Numbered from the stretch's first letter, positions 17,117 to 26,678 are shown. The stretch is DNA of 64,000 nucleotides from Xanthomonas sp. (GCF_017163755.1 NZ_JAFIWC010000001.1:124001-188000), one strand, 5' to 3'. Notes: a model not told the origin generated them from the letters alone. Numbers and translations are program-made.

Positions 17117-17404
17117 TCATTCGAGCAACCCGGCGTATTCCGGGTGGCGCTGCAGGTAGGCCGCGGCATAGGAACAGGCCGGCACCACCTTGAGCCCCTC
17201 GGCCCGCGCATGGTCCAGCGCCGCGGCCACCAGCGCGGCGGCCAGGCCGCGGCCCTCCAGCGGCCCGGGCACGCCGGTATGGGTGATGATCAGCCGCCCC
17301 GGCTCGCGCACGTAGCCCAGCTCCGCCTCGTGGCCGTCTAGGGTCAGCGCGAAGCGCTTTTGCTGCGGATCGTGGTGGATCAGCGGGGCGGACGACGGAT
17401 TCAT
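17117..17404 (-). CDS. GNAT-fold N-acetyltransferase, YjdJ/GTNAT type
   Basis: 95 residues from ATG 17404 (MNPSSAPLIHHDPQQKRF). The small single-domain GNAT core shows LGYVREPGRLIITHTGVP, then the acetyl-CoA loop GRGLAAALVAAALDHARAEG and VVPACSYAAAYLQRHPEY near the C-terminus. Members of this small family (COG2388) bind acetyl-CoA with a Cys in the PxC motif; the target is unknown. An upstream ATG at 17485 adds 27 basic residues that look non-coding and was not used. Confidence 0.85.
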   Translation of the reverse strand: MNPSSAPLIHHDPQQKRFALTLDGHEAELGYVREPGRLIITHTGVPGPLEGRGLAAALVAAALDHARAEGLKVVPACSYAAAYLQRHPEYAGLLE

Positions 17405-17644
17405 GGCGGCACTCGCAGGCGGACGACGCATTTTCGCCACGGCCATGACGCGGCCATGTGAAGCCGCCCCGCCCCGCCGCGTCACCTGCGGCCGACGCGG
17501 CGCGTCACTTCCGGCCTGAGGCCCGTCGCGGGCGGACGGACGCTAAAGTCCCGGCCGCCGCGGCCGCTACCGTCGATGGACGCCTGCAAGAACCTGGCAT
17601 GGGTATTGCAGGTTCCGCCACGAGACTCGAACAGGGGGCACACC

Positions 17645-17854
17645 ATGAGCGATACCGAAAACGGCCACGCCGGCGACCACGACGCTTCGTTGCTGGAAGG
17701 GCTGTACCAGCTGGCGGTCAGCGGCCACACCCAGGGCTGGGAGTTCGAACAGCTCAACAGCGAGGTCTACAGCCGCCTGGCCCAGGCCTACGACCGCTCC
17801 AGCATCGGCAGCGCCCAGGTGCAGCTGCGCGGCCAGGAAGCGGCCGCGGCCTGA
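17645..17854 (+). CDS. Small conserved protein of unknown function
   Basis: 69 residues beginning MSDTENGHAGDHDASLLEGL and continuing with WEFEQLNSEVYSRLAQAYDR, a short helical, acidic, soluble protein. GGGG at 17636-17639 lies 5 nt before the ATG. I do not recognise a named family. Tandem hairpins at 17862-17913 follow the stop. It reads away from the GNAT gene, from which it is separated by 240 bp. Confidence 0.65.
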   Translation: MSDTENGHAGDHDASLLEGLYQLAVSGHTQGWEFEQLNSEVYSRLAQAYDRSSIGSAQVQLRGQEAAAA

Positions 17855-17861
17855 TCCGCGC

Positions 17862-17913
17862 GCGGACGCCGCACGGCGTCCGCATCGCCAGGACCCGCCG
17901 CGCCGGGTCCTGG
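17862..17913 (+). terminator. Tandem hairpins after the small protein gene
   Basis: Two G+C-rich stems in a row: GCGGACGCC/GGCGTCCGC (17862-17883, 4-nt loop) and CCAGGACCCG/CGGGTCCTGG (17888-17913, 6-nt loop). Neither is followed by a T-run, so they may stabilise the 3' end or terminate weakly. Confidence 0.45.
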
Positions 17914-18049
17914 TCCCGCGCGCCGGCCGCCGAGGCGGCCCGCGACCGATACGCCATCGGCCTTGCAGGCAACCGCGGCCCCGCTTGCAGCGCCTTGCCG
18001 ATGCACGGCGGCAGTCCGGTCTGCGGCGCGCTGCGCCCGTCCGGCCCCG

Positions 18050-18673
18050 TCAGCCGAACCTGGGATTCATCAGCTGCCCCAGGAAGTGCTGCAGCACCGA
18101 CGGCTCCATGATCAGCAGGAACATCACCCCGAACGCCGCGCCGGCCAGGTGCGCGCTGTGGTTGATGCGGTCGCCGCCGCGGCGGTCCATCCACAGGCTG
18201 TAGCCCACGTAGAACACCGCGTAGATGATCGCCGGCGCCGGAATGAACAGCACCAGGATGATGGTCCACGGCGACAGCAGGATGTAGGCGAACAGCACCG
18301 CCGACACCGCGCCGGACGCGCCCAGGCTCAGGTAGTTCGGGTTCTTCTGGTTCTTCAGGTAGCTGGGCAGGATCGAGACCACCAGCGCCGCCAGGTAGAA
18401 CAGCGGATAGGTCAGCATGCTGCCGGTCAGCCGCTCCATCAGCGTCTCGATCGGCCCGCCGAAGAAGTACAGCGTGATCATGTTGAACAGCAGGTGGCCG
18501 AAATCGGCATGGATGAAGCCGTAGGTCACCAGCCGGTCGTACTGCCGGTGCCGGTCGATCGCCGGTGGCCACAGGATCAGCCGGTCGGCCAGCTTGCGGT
18601 TGTTGAACGCGGCCCACGACACCAGCACGGTGAGCACGATCAGGATCAGATTGATGGGAGTGGGGGCGGGCAT
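18050..18673 (-). CDS. Rhomboid family intramembrane serine protease
   Basis: 207 residues with about six membrane helices. Rhomboid hallmarks are in order: the HLLFNM helix with the oxyanion Asn, LSLGASGAVSAV with the catalytic Ser of GxSG, and NHSAHLAGAAFG with the catalytic His in the last helix. The enzyme cleaves membrane proteins within the inner membrane; substrates are unknown. The start MPAPTPINLIL follows the POT transporter gene by 7 bp (18674-18680), so both are probably on one transcript. Confidence 0.93.
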   Translation of the reverse strand: MPAPTPINLILIVLTVLVSWAAFNNRKLADRLILWPPAIDRHRQYDRLVTYGFIHADFGHLLFNMITLYFFGGPIETLMERLTGSMLTYPLFYLAALVVSILPSYLKNQKNPNYLSLGASGAVSAVLFAYILLSPWTIILVLFIPAPAIIYAVFYVGYSLWMDRRGGDRINHSAHLAGAAFGVMFLLIMEPSVLQHFLGQLMNPRFG

Positions 18674-18680
18674 GCGGGCC

Positions 18681-20237
18681 TCAGGCGGGACGGTAGTGGT
18701 CGACCATGCGGTAGCGGCGCGCGTACAGCCCGAACGCCAGCGCCGCCAGGAACGCGAATGCAGCGAAGAAGAACATCAGGAACGCCGCTTCGCTGAGCCC
18801 GGTACTGTCGATATGCGAGGTGACGGTGCCATTGCGCACCGCGGCGTTGGACAGCAGCACCCACAGGTTGCCGACCGTGGTGGTGAGGTTCCAGAAGCTC
18901 ATCACCACCCCCTTCATCGACTGCGGCGCCTGGCTGTAGGCGAACTCCAGGCCGGTCGCCGACACCAGCACCTCGCCGAAGGTCAGCAGCGCGTACGGCA
19001 GGATCTGCCAGGCGATGGAGATCGCGTCGCCGCCGTCCATCACCACCTGCAAGGTCCCCACCACCACCCAGGCCAGGCCGCTGAAGGCGATGCCGGCGGT
19101 CATGCGCCGCAGCGCGGTCGGCTCGTAGCCGCGGCGCCGCAGCAGCGGGTACAGCACCAGGTTGTTGAACGGGATCAGCAGCATCACCAGCGCCGGGTTC
19201 AGCGCCTGCATCTGCGAGGCGCTGAACCACTCCGGCATGCGCATCTGCTGGCCCTGCAGCACCCAGGTCGAGGCCTTCTGGTCGAACAGCGAGAAGAACG
19301 GCGTCACCAGCGCGAACACCACCAGGATCCGCAACACCGACCGCACCCCGTCGACCGCACTGTCCGGATGCACCTGCCGCGCGCCGTCCAGCTGCCACCA
19401 GGTGCCGCCGCCGACGCCGGCCAGCAGCAGCACCAGCGCCATGCACAGGCAGATCACGATGCCCAGGGTCGGCACCAGCGCGAACGACGCCAGCGCCAGC
19501 GCCACGCCCAGCCCGGCCAGCAGCAGCCCCGGACGCGCCCGTCCCGGCGTGGGTCGCAGCAACGCGGTGCGCACCACCTGGGCGAAGCCATGCGGGTCCT
19601 TCGGCGGCAACGGCACGCGCACATAGCGATGGCGGCCGGCCCAGAACACCGCGGTGGCCACGAACATCAGGATGCCCGGGATGCCGAACGCCCACGCCGG
19701 GCCGAGGTTCTTCAGCGCCAGCGGAATCAGCAGCGAGGCGAACAGCGAGCCGAAATTGATGATCCAGTAGAACGCGTCGAACACCACCTTGGCCAGATGC
19801 TTGTTGCTCTGGTCGAACTGGTCGCCCATGAACGAGGCCACCAGCGGCTTGATGCCGCCGGCGCCGAGCGCGATCAGCCCCAGTCCCACGAAGAAGCCGC
19901 CGCGGCTGCCTTCGAACAGCGCCAGGCAGGCGTGGCCGATGCAATAGACCAGACTGAACCACAGGATGGTGTTGTACTTGCCGAAGAAGCGGTCGGCCAG
20001 CCAGCCACCGAGCAGCGGGAAGAAGTACACGCCGATCATGAAGCTGTGCATGATGTGCTTGGCCTCGGCCTCGCGGCCGGGCGCGGTCACTTCCTGCAGC
20101 AGCAGCGAGGTGATCAGGAACTGCACCAGGATGTTGCGCATCCCGTAGAAGCTGAAGCGCTCGCAGGCCTCGTTGCCGATGATGTAGGGAATCTGGCGCG
20201 GCATCCGCCCCGAGGATGTCTCGACCGTCGTGCTCAT
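18681..20237 (-). CDS. Proton-dependent oligopeptide transporter (POT family)
   Basis: 518 residues of a major-facilitator membrane protein, about 14 helices. The POT signature NEACERFSFYGMRNIL (variant ExxERFxxYG, proton and peptide coupling) is in helix 1, and GWLADRFFGKYNTI and GLGLIALGAGGIKPLVASFMGDQF are the classic second and third POT blocks. FYWIINFGSLFA is the PTR2 motif 2. It imports di- and tripeptides with protons. This fits the secreted peptidases of the region, which would generate such peptides. Symbol dtp- or ydgR-type cannot be decided. Confidence 0.93.
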   Translation of the reverse strand: MSTTVETSSGRMPRQIPYIIGNEACERFSFYGMRNILVQFLITSLLLQEVTAPGREAEAKHIMHSFMIGVYFFPLLGGWLADRFFGKYNTILWFSLVYCIGHACLALFEGSRGGFFVGLGLIALGAGGIKPLVASFMGDQFDQSNKHLAKVVFDAFYWIINFGSLFASLLIPLALKNLGPAWAFGIPGILMFVATAVFWAGRHRYVRVPLPPKDPHGFAQVVRTALLRPTPGRARPGLLLAGLGVALALASFALVPTLGIVICLCMALVLLLAGVGGGTWWQLDGARQVHPDSAVDGVRSVLRILVVFALVTPFFSLFDQKASTWVLQGQQMRMPEWFSASQMQALNPALVMLLIPFNNLVLYPLLRRRGYEPTALRRMTAGIAFSGLAWVVVGTLQVVMDGGDAISIAWQILPYALLTFGEVLVSATGLEFAYSQAPQSMKGVVMSFWNLTTTVGNLWVLLSNAAVRNGTVTSHIDSTGLSEAAFLMFFFAAFAFLAALAFGLYARRYRMVDHYRPA

Positions 20238-20864
20238 CCGGTGGTTCCAGGCAAGTGAACGGCAAAGCCTACCTCATCGGGCCGCCGATGGAGACCGGCG
20301 TGCCGCCGTGGCGGTGGCCTGCATGGGCTGCGCGGGGTTCCTGCGTGCCGCCGCCGCGCATCGGGAGCGTCCGCCGGTGGCGCGAGGCGACGGCGTTCGG
20401 CCGCCATCGAAATCGGCGATCGCGTGGCGCGCAGGTGTCGCGGACTGTTCCGATGCAAAGAAGCGGCGCCGAGGCGTGGTTCGACGATCCGTCGTTGTGC
20501 CCGCGTCGTCTCGTCGCGTCGGGCCCCGTGGCGCTGCTGCGCCGCATCCCTGTTTCGAAAGACGGCCGAGCGCTGCGCTGCTCCGACGTGGGCCAACGCA
20601 TCGCTCAAGCACGCCGAGAACTCGAGGCGCTTACGCGGCGCAGCGGCGTACCGACTCCGCGGATACGCAGCTGCATATCCGCTGCACCGGGATGCGCGCC
20701 ACGGCCCCGCTTCCGCCGGCCCTCGCGATACAAAAATTTGTCCTTTCAGGAACAATCAGTTAGCGCAGATCCAGCCACCCGCACGAGCGCAATTGCACTT
20801 TGGTCGCTTCCGTTCAGGCAGGCGCGCAAGCATCATGGGTGGGTTCCCTTGCTCCGGTCCGTTC
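20238..20864. other. Long gene-free stretch with one near-perfect palindrome
   Basis: 627 bp upstream of the M14 peptidase gene and of the divergent POT gene. Overlapping frames exist on both strands but none has convincing composition or a recognisable product. Near 20659-20682 there is a 24-bp inverted repeat with one mismatched pair, GCGGATAcGCAG/CTGCaTATCCGC. An A+T-rich patch (ACAAAAATTTGTCC) at about 20731-20744 could hold a promoter for the M14 gene. Confidence 0.45.
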
Positions 20865-22643
20865 ATGCTGCGTCGCACAATCCTCGTCCTGGCCGCCCTG
20901 TTCGCCCTGCCCTGCGCGGGCGTCCACGCCCAGGCCGGTTCGCCGGAGCTGAGTACCGAAGCCGAACGCAGCGGCTTCGTGCGCACCGGGCGCTACGCCG
21001 AGACCGTCGCGCTGTGCGAGGCCTTCGCCCGGCGCTACCCGCAGGCGGTGCGCTGCTTCGACTTCGGCACCACGCCCGAGGGCCGGCCGATGAAGGCGCT
21101 GGCGGTGTCCACGTCCGGCGCGCTCGATCCGGCGGCGGCGCAGGCGCGCAAGCTGCCGGTGGTGCTGATCCAGGGCGGCATCCATGCCGGCGAGATCGAC
21201 GGCAAGGACGCCGGTTTCCTGGCGCTGCGCGAGCTGCTCGACGGCAAGGCCGCGCGCGGCGCGCTGGACAAGCAGGTGTGGCTGTTCGTGCCGGTGTTCA
21301 ACGTCGACGGCCACGAGCGCTTCGGCGCCTGGAACCGGCCCAACCAGCGCGGTCCCGAGCAGATGGGCTGGCGGGTGACCGCGCAGGGCCTCAATCTCAA
21401 CCGCGACTACGTCAAGGCCGACGCGCCGGAAATGCAGGCGATGCTGCGCCTGGTCGAGCAATGGGACCCGCTGCTGTACGTGGACCTGCACGTCACCGAT
21501 GGCGCGCAGTTCGAGCACGACATCTCGGTCCAGGTCGAGCCGGTCCATGCCGGCGACGCGGCGCTGCGTCGCGACGGGCTGCGCCTGCGCGACGCGGTGC
21601 TCGCCGACCTGAAGCGGCAGGGTTCGTTGCCGCTGCCGTACTACCCCTCGTTCGTGGTCGGCGACGATCCGGCCTCCGGGTTCGAGGACGGCGTGCCCAC
21701 CCCGCGCTTCTCGCACGGCTATTTCCTGCTGCGCAACCGCTTCGGCATGCTGGTGGAAACGCATTCGTGGAAGCCGTATCCGCAGCGCGTGCGTATCACC
21801 CGCAACACCATCGTCTCGGTGCTGCAGCAGGTCGCGCGCGACGGCCGCCGCTGGCAGGCCGACGCGCAGGCCGCCGACGCGCGCGCCGAGCGCCTGGGCG
21901 GCCAACCCGTGGCGCTGGACTACCGCACCACCGACAAGACGCGCATGGTCGATTTCCGCGGCTATGCCTACACGCGCACGTCCTCGCCGGTGTCCGGCGC
22001 GCTGATGACCCGCTACGACGAGCGCACGCCGCAGATCTGGCGCGTGCCGCTGCGCGACGACATCGTGCCCGGCATCGAAGTGCCCGCGCCGCGTGCCGGC
22101 TACCTGGTGCCGGCGGCGCAGGCCGCGCTGGTCGGCGCCAAGCTGCGCCAGCACGGCATCGCCTTCCGCGCGCTCGGCGCCGGCGCCACGTTGCCGGTGC
22201 AGGCCTTCCGCGCCGACGACGCCAGCTTCTCCGCGCAATCGTCCGAAGGCCGCCAGCGCCTCAACGCGAGCGGCCAGTGGCATGCGGAGACGCGCGAACT
22301 CGGCGCCGGATCGCTGTTCGTGCCGATCGCCCAGCCCAAGGCGCGGCTGGTGATGGCGCTGCTGGAGCCGCAGGCCCCGGATTCGCTGCTGCAATGGGGC
22401 CAGTTCAACAACGCCTTCGAGCGCAAGGAATACATGGAAGACTACGTCGCCGAGGACGTGGCGCGGCAGATGCTGGCGAGCGATCCGGCGCTGAAGGCGC
22501 AGTTCGAGGAAAAGCTCGAACACGACGCGGATTTCGCCAAGAACCCGCGCGCGCGGCTGGACTTCTTCTACCGCCGCCATTCCTCCTGGGACGAGCGCTA
22601 CCGCCTGTACCCGGTGCTGCGCAGCGACGAAGCGCCGTCCTGA
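20865..22643 (+). CDS. Secreted M14 family zinc carboxypeptidase-like protein
   Basis: 592 residues. The signal peptide is MLRRTILVLAALFALPCAGV then HAQA. The M14 zinc site is split as usual: IHAGEIDGKDAG supplies His and Glu (about residues 106-109), and VDLHVTDG supplies the second His. NxR-like NRDYVKADAPEM follows the family's substrate-carboxylate site (LNLNRDY). It removes C-terminal residues or processes peptides in the periplasm or outside. The C-terminal 250 residues form a domain of their own ending in FDKNPRAR-like KNPRARLDFFYRRH. An ATG at 20835 would add 10 residues. Confidence 0.88.
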   Translation: MLRRTILVLAALFALPCAGVHAQAGSPELSTEAERSGFVRTGRYAETVALCEAFARRYPQAVRCFDFGTTPEGRPMKALAVSTSGALDPAAAQARKLPVVLIQGGIHAGEIDGKDAGFLALRELLDGKAARGALDKQVWLFVPVFNVDGHERFGAWNRPNQRGPEQMGWRVTAQGLNLNRDYVKADAPEMQAMLRLVEQWDPLLYVDLHVTDGAQFEHDISVQVEPVHAGDAALRRDGLRLRDAVLADLKRQGSLPLPYYPSFVVGDDPASGFEDGVPTPRFSHGYFLLRNRFGMLVETHSWKPYPQRVRITRNTIVSVLQQVARDGRRWQADAQAADARAERLGGQPVALDYRTTDKTRMVDFRGYAYTRTSSPVSGALMTRYDERTPQIWRVPLRDDIVPGIEVPAPRAGYLVPAAQAALVGAKLRQHGIAFRALGAGATLPVQAFRADDASFSAQSSEGRQRLNASGQWHAETRELGAGSLFVPIAQPKARLVMALLEPQAPDSLLQWGQFNNAFERKEYMEDYVAEDVARQMLASDPALKAQFEEKLEHDADFAKNPRARLDFFYRRHSSWDERYRLYPVLRSDEAPS

Positions 22644-22744
22644 GCCGGCCGCAGCGCCGGCCGTGTTGAACGCCTAGCCACACCTCCCGAACTCCCCCCG
22701 ATGCGCCTTCCCCTTCAGCTGACCGAGAGACTTGACGCCCCGCT

Positions 22745-25729
22745 ATGAAAACGTTTTCAGGATTCCTGTGGCTGGCCCTCGCGCTGGCCATGCCGGCCCT
22801 CGCCGCGCCGCCGCCCGCCCCCGCGGCCAGCGACGCGCCCCAGCTCAGCGTGGTCACGCTGAACCTCTACCACGACAAGCTCGACTGGCCGAAGCGGCGC
22901 GTGCAGATCGTGCAGGCCCTGCGCGAACTGCGGCCGGACGCGATCGCGCTGCAGGAAGTGATCCAGCACGACACGCTGCCCAACCAGGCGCAATGGCTCG
23001 CCGAGCAGCTCGGCTACGAGTGGTACTTCACCAGCGTCGATCCGCCCGGCAACGCGATGCGCTACGGCAACGCGCTGCTGACCCGGCGCCCGATCCTGGC
23101 GCGCGAGCAGATCCGCCTGAACCCGCTCGACGACAGCCGCACCGCCGGGCGCCTGCGCCTGGACGTGGACGGGCGCGCGGTCAACGTCTATGTCACCCAC
23201 CTGCACTGGACCGAGGCCGGCGGCGCGCTGCGCGAACGCCAGCTGCAGGACCTGCTGAAGTGGGTCGAAGCCAGCGCCGACGGCGCGCCGTCGCTGCTCG
23301 CCGGCGATTTCAACGCCAGCGCCGATGCGCCGGAACTGGCCGCGCTGCGGCAGGGTTTCGACGACAGCTACGGCACGCTGCATGGCGCCAAGGACAGCCG
23401 CGCCAGCAGCACGTTGAACCTGAAGTTCTTCGCGCCCAGGCGCATCGACCACGTGTTCTTCCAGCGCGGGCGCTTCGTGCCGGTGAGCAGCCGCATCCTG
23501 TTCCAGCAACCCGACGCCGACGGCGTGTGGGCGTCGGACCACTTCGGCCTGGTCAGCACCTTGCGCCTGGCGCCGGCTCCCGCGGCCGATACGCTGCGGC
23601 CGTGGACCGACCGCGGCGCCAGCCCGGACCGCCGCGCCGCGGCGCTGGTCGAGGCGATGACCCAGGACGAGAAGTTCCAGATGCTGCGCAGCTATTTCGG
23701 CCTGGGCAAGGACGGCGGTCCGCGCCCGCCCGACGCGCTGGGCTCGGCCGGCTTCGTGCCCGGCATCGAGCGCCTGGGCATCGCCGCGCAGCAGCTGGCC
23801 GATGCCGGCGTCGGCGTCACCAACCCGGGCAACATCCGCCCCGGCGACCACGCCACCGCGATGCCCTCCGGTCCTGCCACCGCCTCGACCTGGAACCGCG
23901 AGATCGCCTTCCAGGGCGGCGCGACGATGGGCCGCGAATCCTGGCAGCAGGGCTTCAACGTGCTGCTGGCCGGCAGCGTCAACCTGCAGCGCGACCCGCG
24001 CAACGGCCGCAACTTCGAGTACGCCGGCGAAGACCCGCTGCTGGCCGGAGTGATGGTCGGCGAATCGATCCGCGGCGTGCAGAGCCAGCACGTGGTGTCG
24101 ACGATGAAGCACTTCGCGATGAACGACCTGGAAACCGGGCGCAACACCCACAGCGCCGACATCGGCGAGCAGGCCATGCACGAGTCGGACCTGCTGGCGT
24201 TCGAGCTGGCGCTGAAGATCGGCGAGCCCGGCTCGGTGATGTGCTCGTACAACCGCATCAACGGCGTCTACGGCTGCGAGCACGACTACCTGCTCAACAA
24301 GGTGCTAAAGCAGGAGTGGAAGTTCCCCGGCTACGTGATGTCCGACTGGGGCGGCGTGCACAGCGGTTCGAAGGCGGCGCTGGCCGGGCTGGACCAGCAG
24401 TCGGCCGGCGAAGTGTTCGACAAGGCGGTGTACTTCGATGCGCCGCTGCGCATGGCGGTGGCCGCCGGCACGGTGCCGCAGGCGCGGCTGGACGACATGG
24501 TGCAACGCATCCTGCGCGCCTTCATCGCCACCGGCAGCTTCGACCGCCCGCCGCAGCGGCAGCCGATCGACGATGCCGCCGGCGGCCTGGCCGCGCAGCG
24601 CACCGTCGAGGAAGGCGCGGTGCTGTTGCGCAACGAGAACGACGCGCTGCCGCTGCCGCGCACGCTGCGCCGGATCGCGGTGATCGGCGGCCATGCCGAC
24701 AAGGGCGTGATCGGCGGCGGCGGTTCGTCGATGGTCGGGATCACCGTCAACGGCGGCAACGCGGTGCCGGGGCTGGCGCCGACCACCTGGCCGGGCCCGG
24801 TGATGTTCCATCCGTCCTCGCCGCTGCAGGCGCTGCGCAAGGCGCTGCCCGAGGCGCAGGTCGACTACGCCAGCGGCGACGACCTGGCCGCCGCGGCCAC
24901 GCTCGCGCGCGGCGCCGAGGCGGTGGTCGTGTTCGCCACGCAGTGGTCGGCCGAATCGGTGGACCTGCCCGACATCCGCCTGCCGGGCAAGCAGGACGCG
25001 CTGATCGCGGCGATGGCCAAGGCCAATCCGCGCACCGTGGTGGTGCTGCAGACCAACGGCCCGGTGGCGATGCCGTGGCTGCAACAGGTGCCGGCGGTGC
25101 TGGAAGCGTGGTACCCGGGCATCCGCGGCGGCGAGGCGCTGGCGCGGCTGCTGCTCGGCGAGGTCAATCCGTCCGGGCGCCTGCCGGTGACCTGGCTGCG
25201 CGACGTATCGCAGCTGCCGCGCCCGTCGATCCCGGGGCTGGGCTTCAAGCCGGCGCAGCCGGCCGGCAGCAACGTCGACTACGACATCGAAGGCGCGAAT
25301 GTCGGCTACCGCTGGTTCGCCGCGCGCGGCCTGGACCCGCTGTATCCGTTCGGCCACGGCCTGTCCTACACCCGCTTCGATTACGCCAACCTGAGCGTGC
25401 AGGTCGAAGGCGCCCACGTGGTCGCCAGCTTCGACGTGCGCAACAGCGGCCAGCGCGAAGGCGCCGACGTGCCGCAGCTGTACCTGCGCCTGCCGCAGGG
25501 CCATCGCACGCCGATCCGCCTGGTCGGCTGGCACAAGCTCACGCTCAAGCCCGGCGAGACCCGCCGCGTCAGCATCGTCGCCGAGCCCAGGACCCTGGCC
25601 GACTACGACCCGGCGCAGCGGCAGTGGCGCATCGCCGCCGGCGACTACCAGCTGCTGCTCGGCCGCTCGGCGACCCAGGCCGAAGCCAGCGCGCCGTTGC
25701 GTCTACAGGAAAGCGTGCTGCAACGCTGA
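22745..25729 (+). CDS. Secreted fusion: EEP phosphodiesterase-like domain plus family 3 glycoside hydrolase
   Basis: 994 residues in one uninterrupted frame. Signal peptide 1-21. Residues about 33-275 are an endonuclease/exonuclease/phosphatase domain with a complete active site: N40 (VVTLN), E71 (LQE), T151-H152, GDFN at 187-190 (D188, N190) and S264-D265-H266. Residues about 290-985 are a GH3 beta-glucosidase-like enzyme: TMKHFAMND, the catalytic nucleophile D534 in VMSDWGGVHSG, then the (alpha/beta) C-terminal domain and a fibronectin III-like end. The GH3 half alone has the length of a whole GH3 enzyme. The fusion is unusual. A tandem EEP paralogue lies 64 bp downstream. Probably periplasmic or secreted; substrates unknown. 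Confidence 0.9.
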   Translation: MKTFSGFLWLALALAMPALAAPPPAPAASDAPQLSVVTLNLYHDKLDWPKRRVQIVQALRELRPDAIALQEVIQHDTLPNQAQWLAEQLGYEWYFTSVDPPGNAMRYGNALLTRRPILAREQIRLNPLDDSRTAGRLRLDVDGRAVNVYVTHLHWTEAGGALRERQLQDLLKWVEASADGAPSLLAGDFNASADAPELAALRQGFDDSYGTLHGAKDSRASSTLNLKFFAPRRIDHVFFQRGRFVPVSSRILFQQPDADGVWASDHFGLVSTLRLAPAPAADTLRPWTDRGASPDRRAAALVEAMTQDEKFQMLRSYFGLGKDGGPRPPDALGSAGFVPGIERLGIAAQQLADAGVGVTNPGNIRPGDHATAMPSGPATASTWNREIAFQGGATMGRESWQQGFNVLLAGSVNLQRDPRNGRNFEYAGEDPLLAGVMVGESIRGVQSQHVVSTMKHFAMNDLETGRNTHSADIGEQAMHESDLLAFELALKIGEPGSVMCSYNRINGVYGCEHDYLLNKVLKQEWKFPGYVMSDWGGVHSGSKAALAGLDQQSAGEVFDKAVYFDAPLRMAVAAGTVPQARLDDMVQRILRAFIATGSFDRPPQRQPIDDAAGGLAAQRTVEEGAVLLRNENDALPLPRTLRRIAVIGGHADKGVIGGGGSSMVGITVNGGNAVPGLAPTTWPGPVMFHPSSPLQALRKALPEAQVDYASGDDLAAAATLARGAEAVVVFATQWSAESVDLPDIRLPGKQDALIAAMAKANPRTVVVLQTNGPVAMPWLQQVPAVLEAWYPGIRGGEALARLLLGEVNPSGRLPVTWLRDVSQLPRPSIPGLGFKPAQPAGSNVDYDIEGANVGYRWFAARGLDPLYPFGHGLSYTRFDYANLSVQVEGAHVVASFDVRNSGQREGADVPQLYLRLPQGHRTPIRLVGWHKLTLKPGETRRVSIVAEPRTLADYDPAQRQWRIAAGDYQLLLGRSATQAEASAPLRLQESVLQR

Positions 25730-25793
25730 AAACCGCAGCGCCGCGTGTACGCCTACACGCGGCGCTGAAGTCGCGCGCACTAGCATCGTCGCC

Positions 25794-26678
25794 ATGAAGG
25801 GGACATCGCGACGACCACATCGCCTGGGCTGGCTGCTGCTGGCCCTGGCCTCGAGCACGGCGGCCTGGGCGCTGCCCGCGAACCCGCCGGCACTGCCGGC
25901 GACGCCGGCCGATACCGCGCTGAGCATCGTCAGCCTCAACCTCGACCAGGACCGCGACGACTGGCCCGCACGCCGGGTGCGGATCGTCGATGCGCTGCGG
26001 CGCCTGCAGCCGGACGCGATCGCGCTGCAGGAAGTGCTGCAGACCCCGGAGTTGCCGAACCAGGCGCAATGGCTGGCGGCGCAACTGCACTACCACTGCC
26101 ATTTCATCAGCCCCGATCCGCCGAGCCGCGGCACCCGCCGCGGCAACGCGCTGCTGACCCGGCTGCCGGTGCTGGAGGAGGCCGAGACCCTGCTGCATCC
26201 GTTCGAGGCCTACAGCGTGGCCGGGCTGGTGCGGGTGGAACTGCGCGGGCGGCCGCTGAACCTGTACTTCACCCGGCTGCATGCCGATCCGGCCGGCGGC
26301 GGCAACCGCCGCGAGCAGGCCGACGACCTGACGGCCTGGATCGACGCCACCGACGACGGCGTGCCGTCGCTGCTCGCCGGCGGCTTCTACGCATCGGCCG
26401 CGGCGCCGGAACTGGCGCCGCTGAGCGCGCAGTTCGCCGACAGCGACGCCAGCCTGCGCGGCGGCGACCGCGAAGGCGCGCGCGGCGCCCTGGACCCGCG
26501 CCTGCTCGCCGCGCCCAAGCGCGCCGACCACGTGTTCTTCCAGCGCGGGCGTTTCCGCGCCCTGCGCAGCACCCTGCTGTTCCAGCGCGGCCAGGGCGGC
26601 GGGTCGTGGGCGTCGGACCATCGCGGCCTGCTGGTCTGGCTGTTGCCGCTGGACGAGGCGCCGCTCACGCTGCCGTGA
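25794..26678 (+). CDS. EEP-fold paralogue with degraded active site, secreted
   Basis: 294 residues with a signal peptide (LGWLLLALASSTAAWA). It aligns over its whole length with the EEP half of the preceding fusion: LNLDQDRDDWPARRVRIV, AIALQEVLQTPELPNQAQWL, RGNALLTRLPVLEE and FFQRGRFRAL. N49, E80 and the final S-D-H are kept. The catalytic His of the THL motif is R161 (YFTRLH), and the GDFN motif reads GGFY (D to G197, N to Y199). Both changes should abolish metal-dependent phosphodiesterase chemistry. The open frame and codon use are intact, so it is probably a translated pseudoenzyme rather than a decaying gene. Confidence 0.82.
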   Translation: MKGTSRRPHRLGWLLLALASSTAAWALPANPPALPATPADTALSIVSLNLDQDRDDWPARRVRIVDALRRLQPDAIALQEVLQTPELPNQAQWLAAQLHYHCHFISPDPPSRGTRRGNALLTRLPVLEEAETLLHPFEAYSVAGLVRVELRGRPLNLYFTRLHADPAGGGNRREQADDLTAWIDATDDGVPSLLAGGFYASAAAPELAPLSAQFADSDASLRGGDREGARGALDPRLLAAPKRADHVFFQRGRFRALRSTLLFQRGQGGGSWASDHRGLLVWLLPLDEAPLTLP

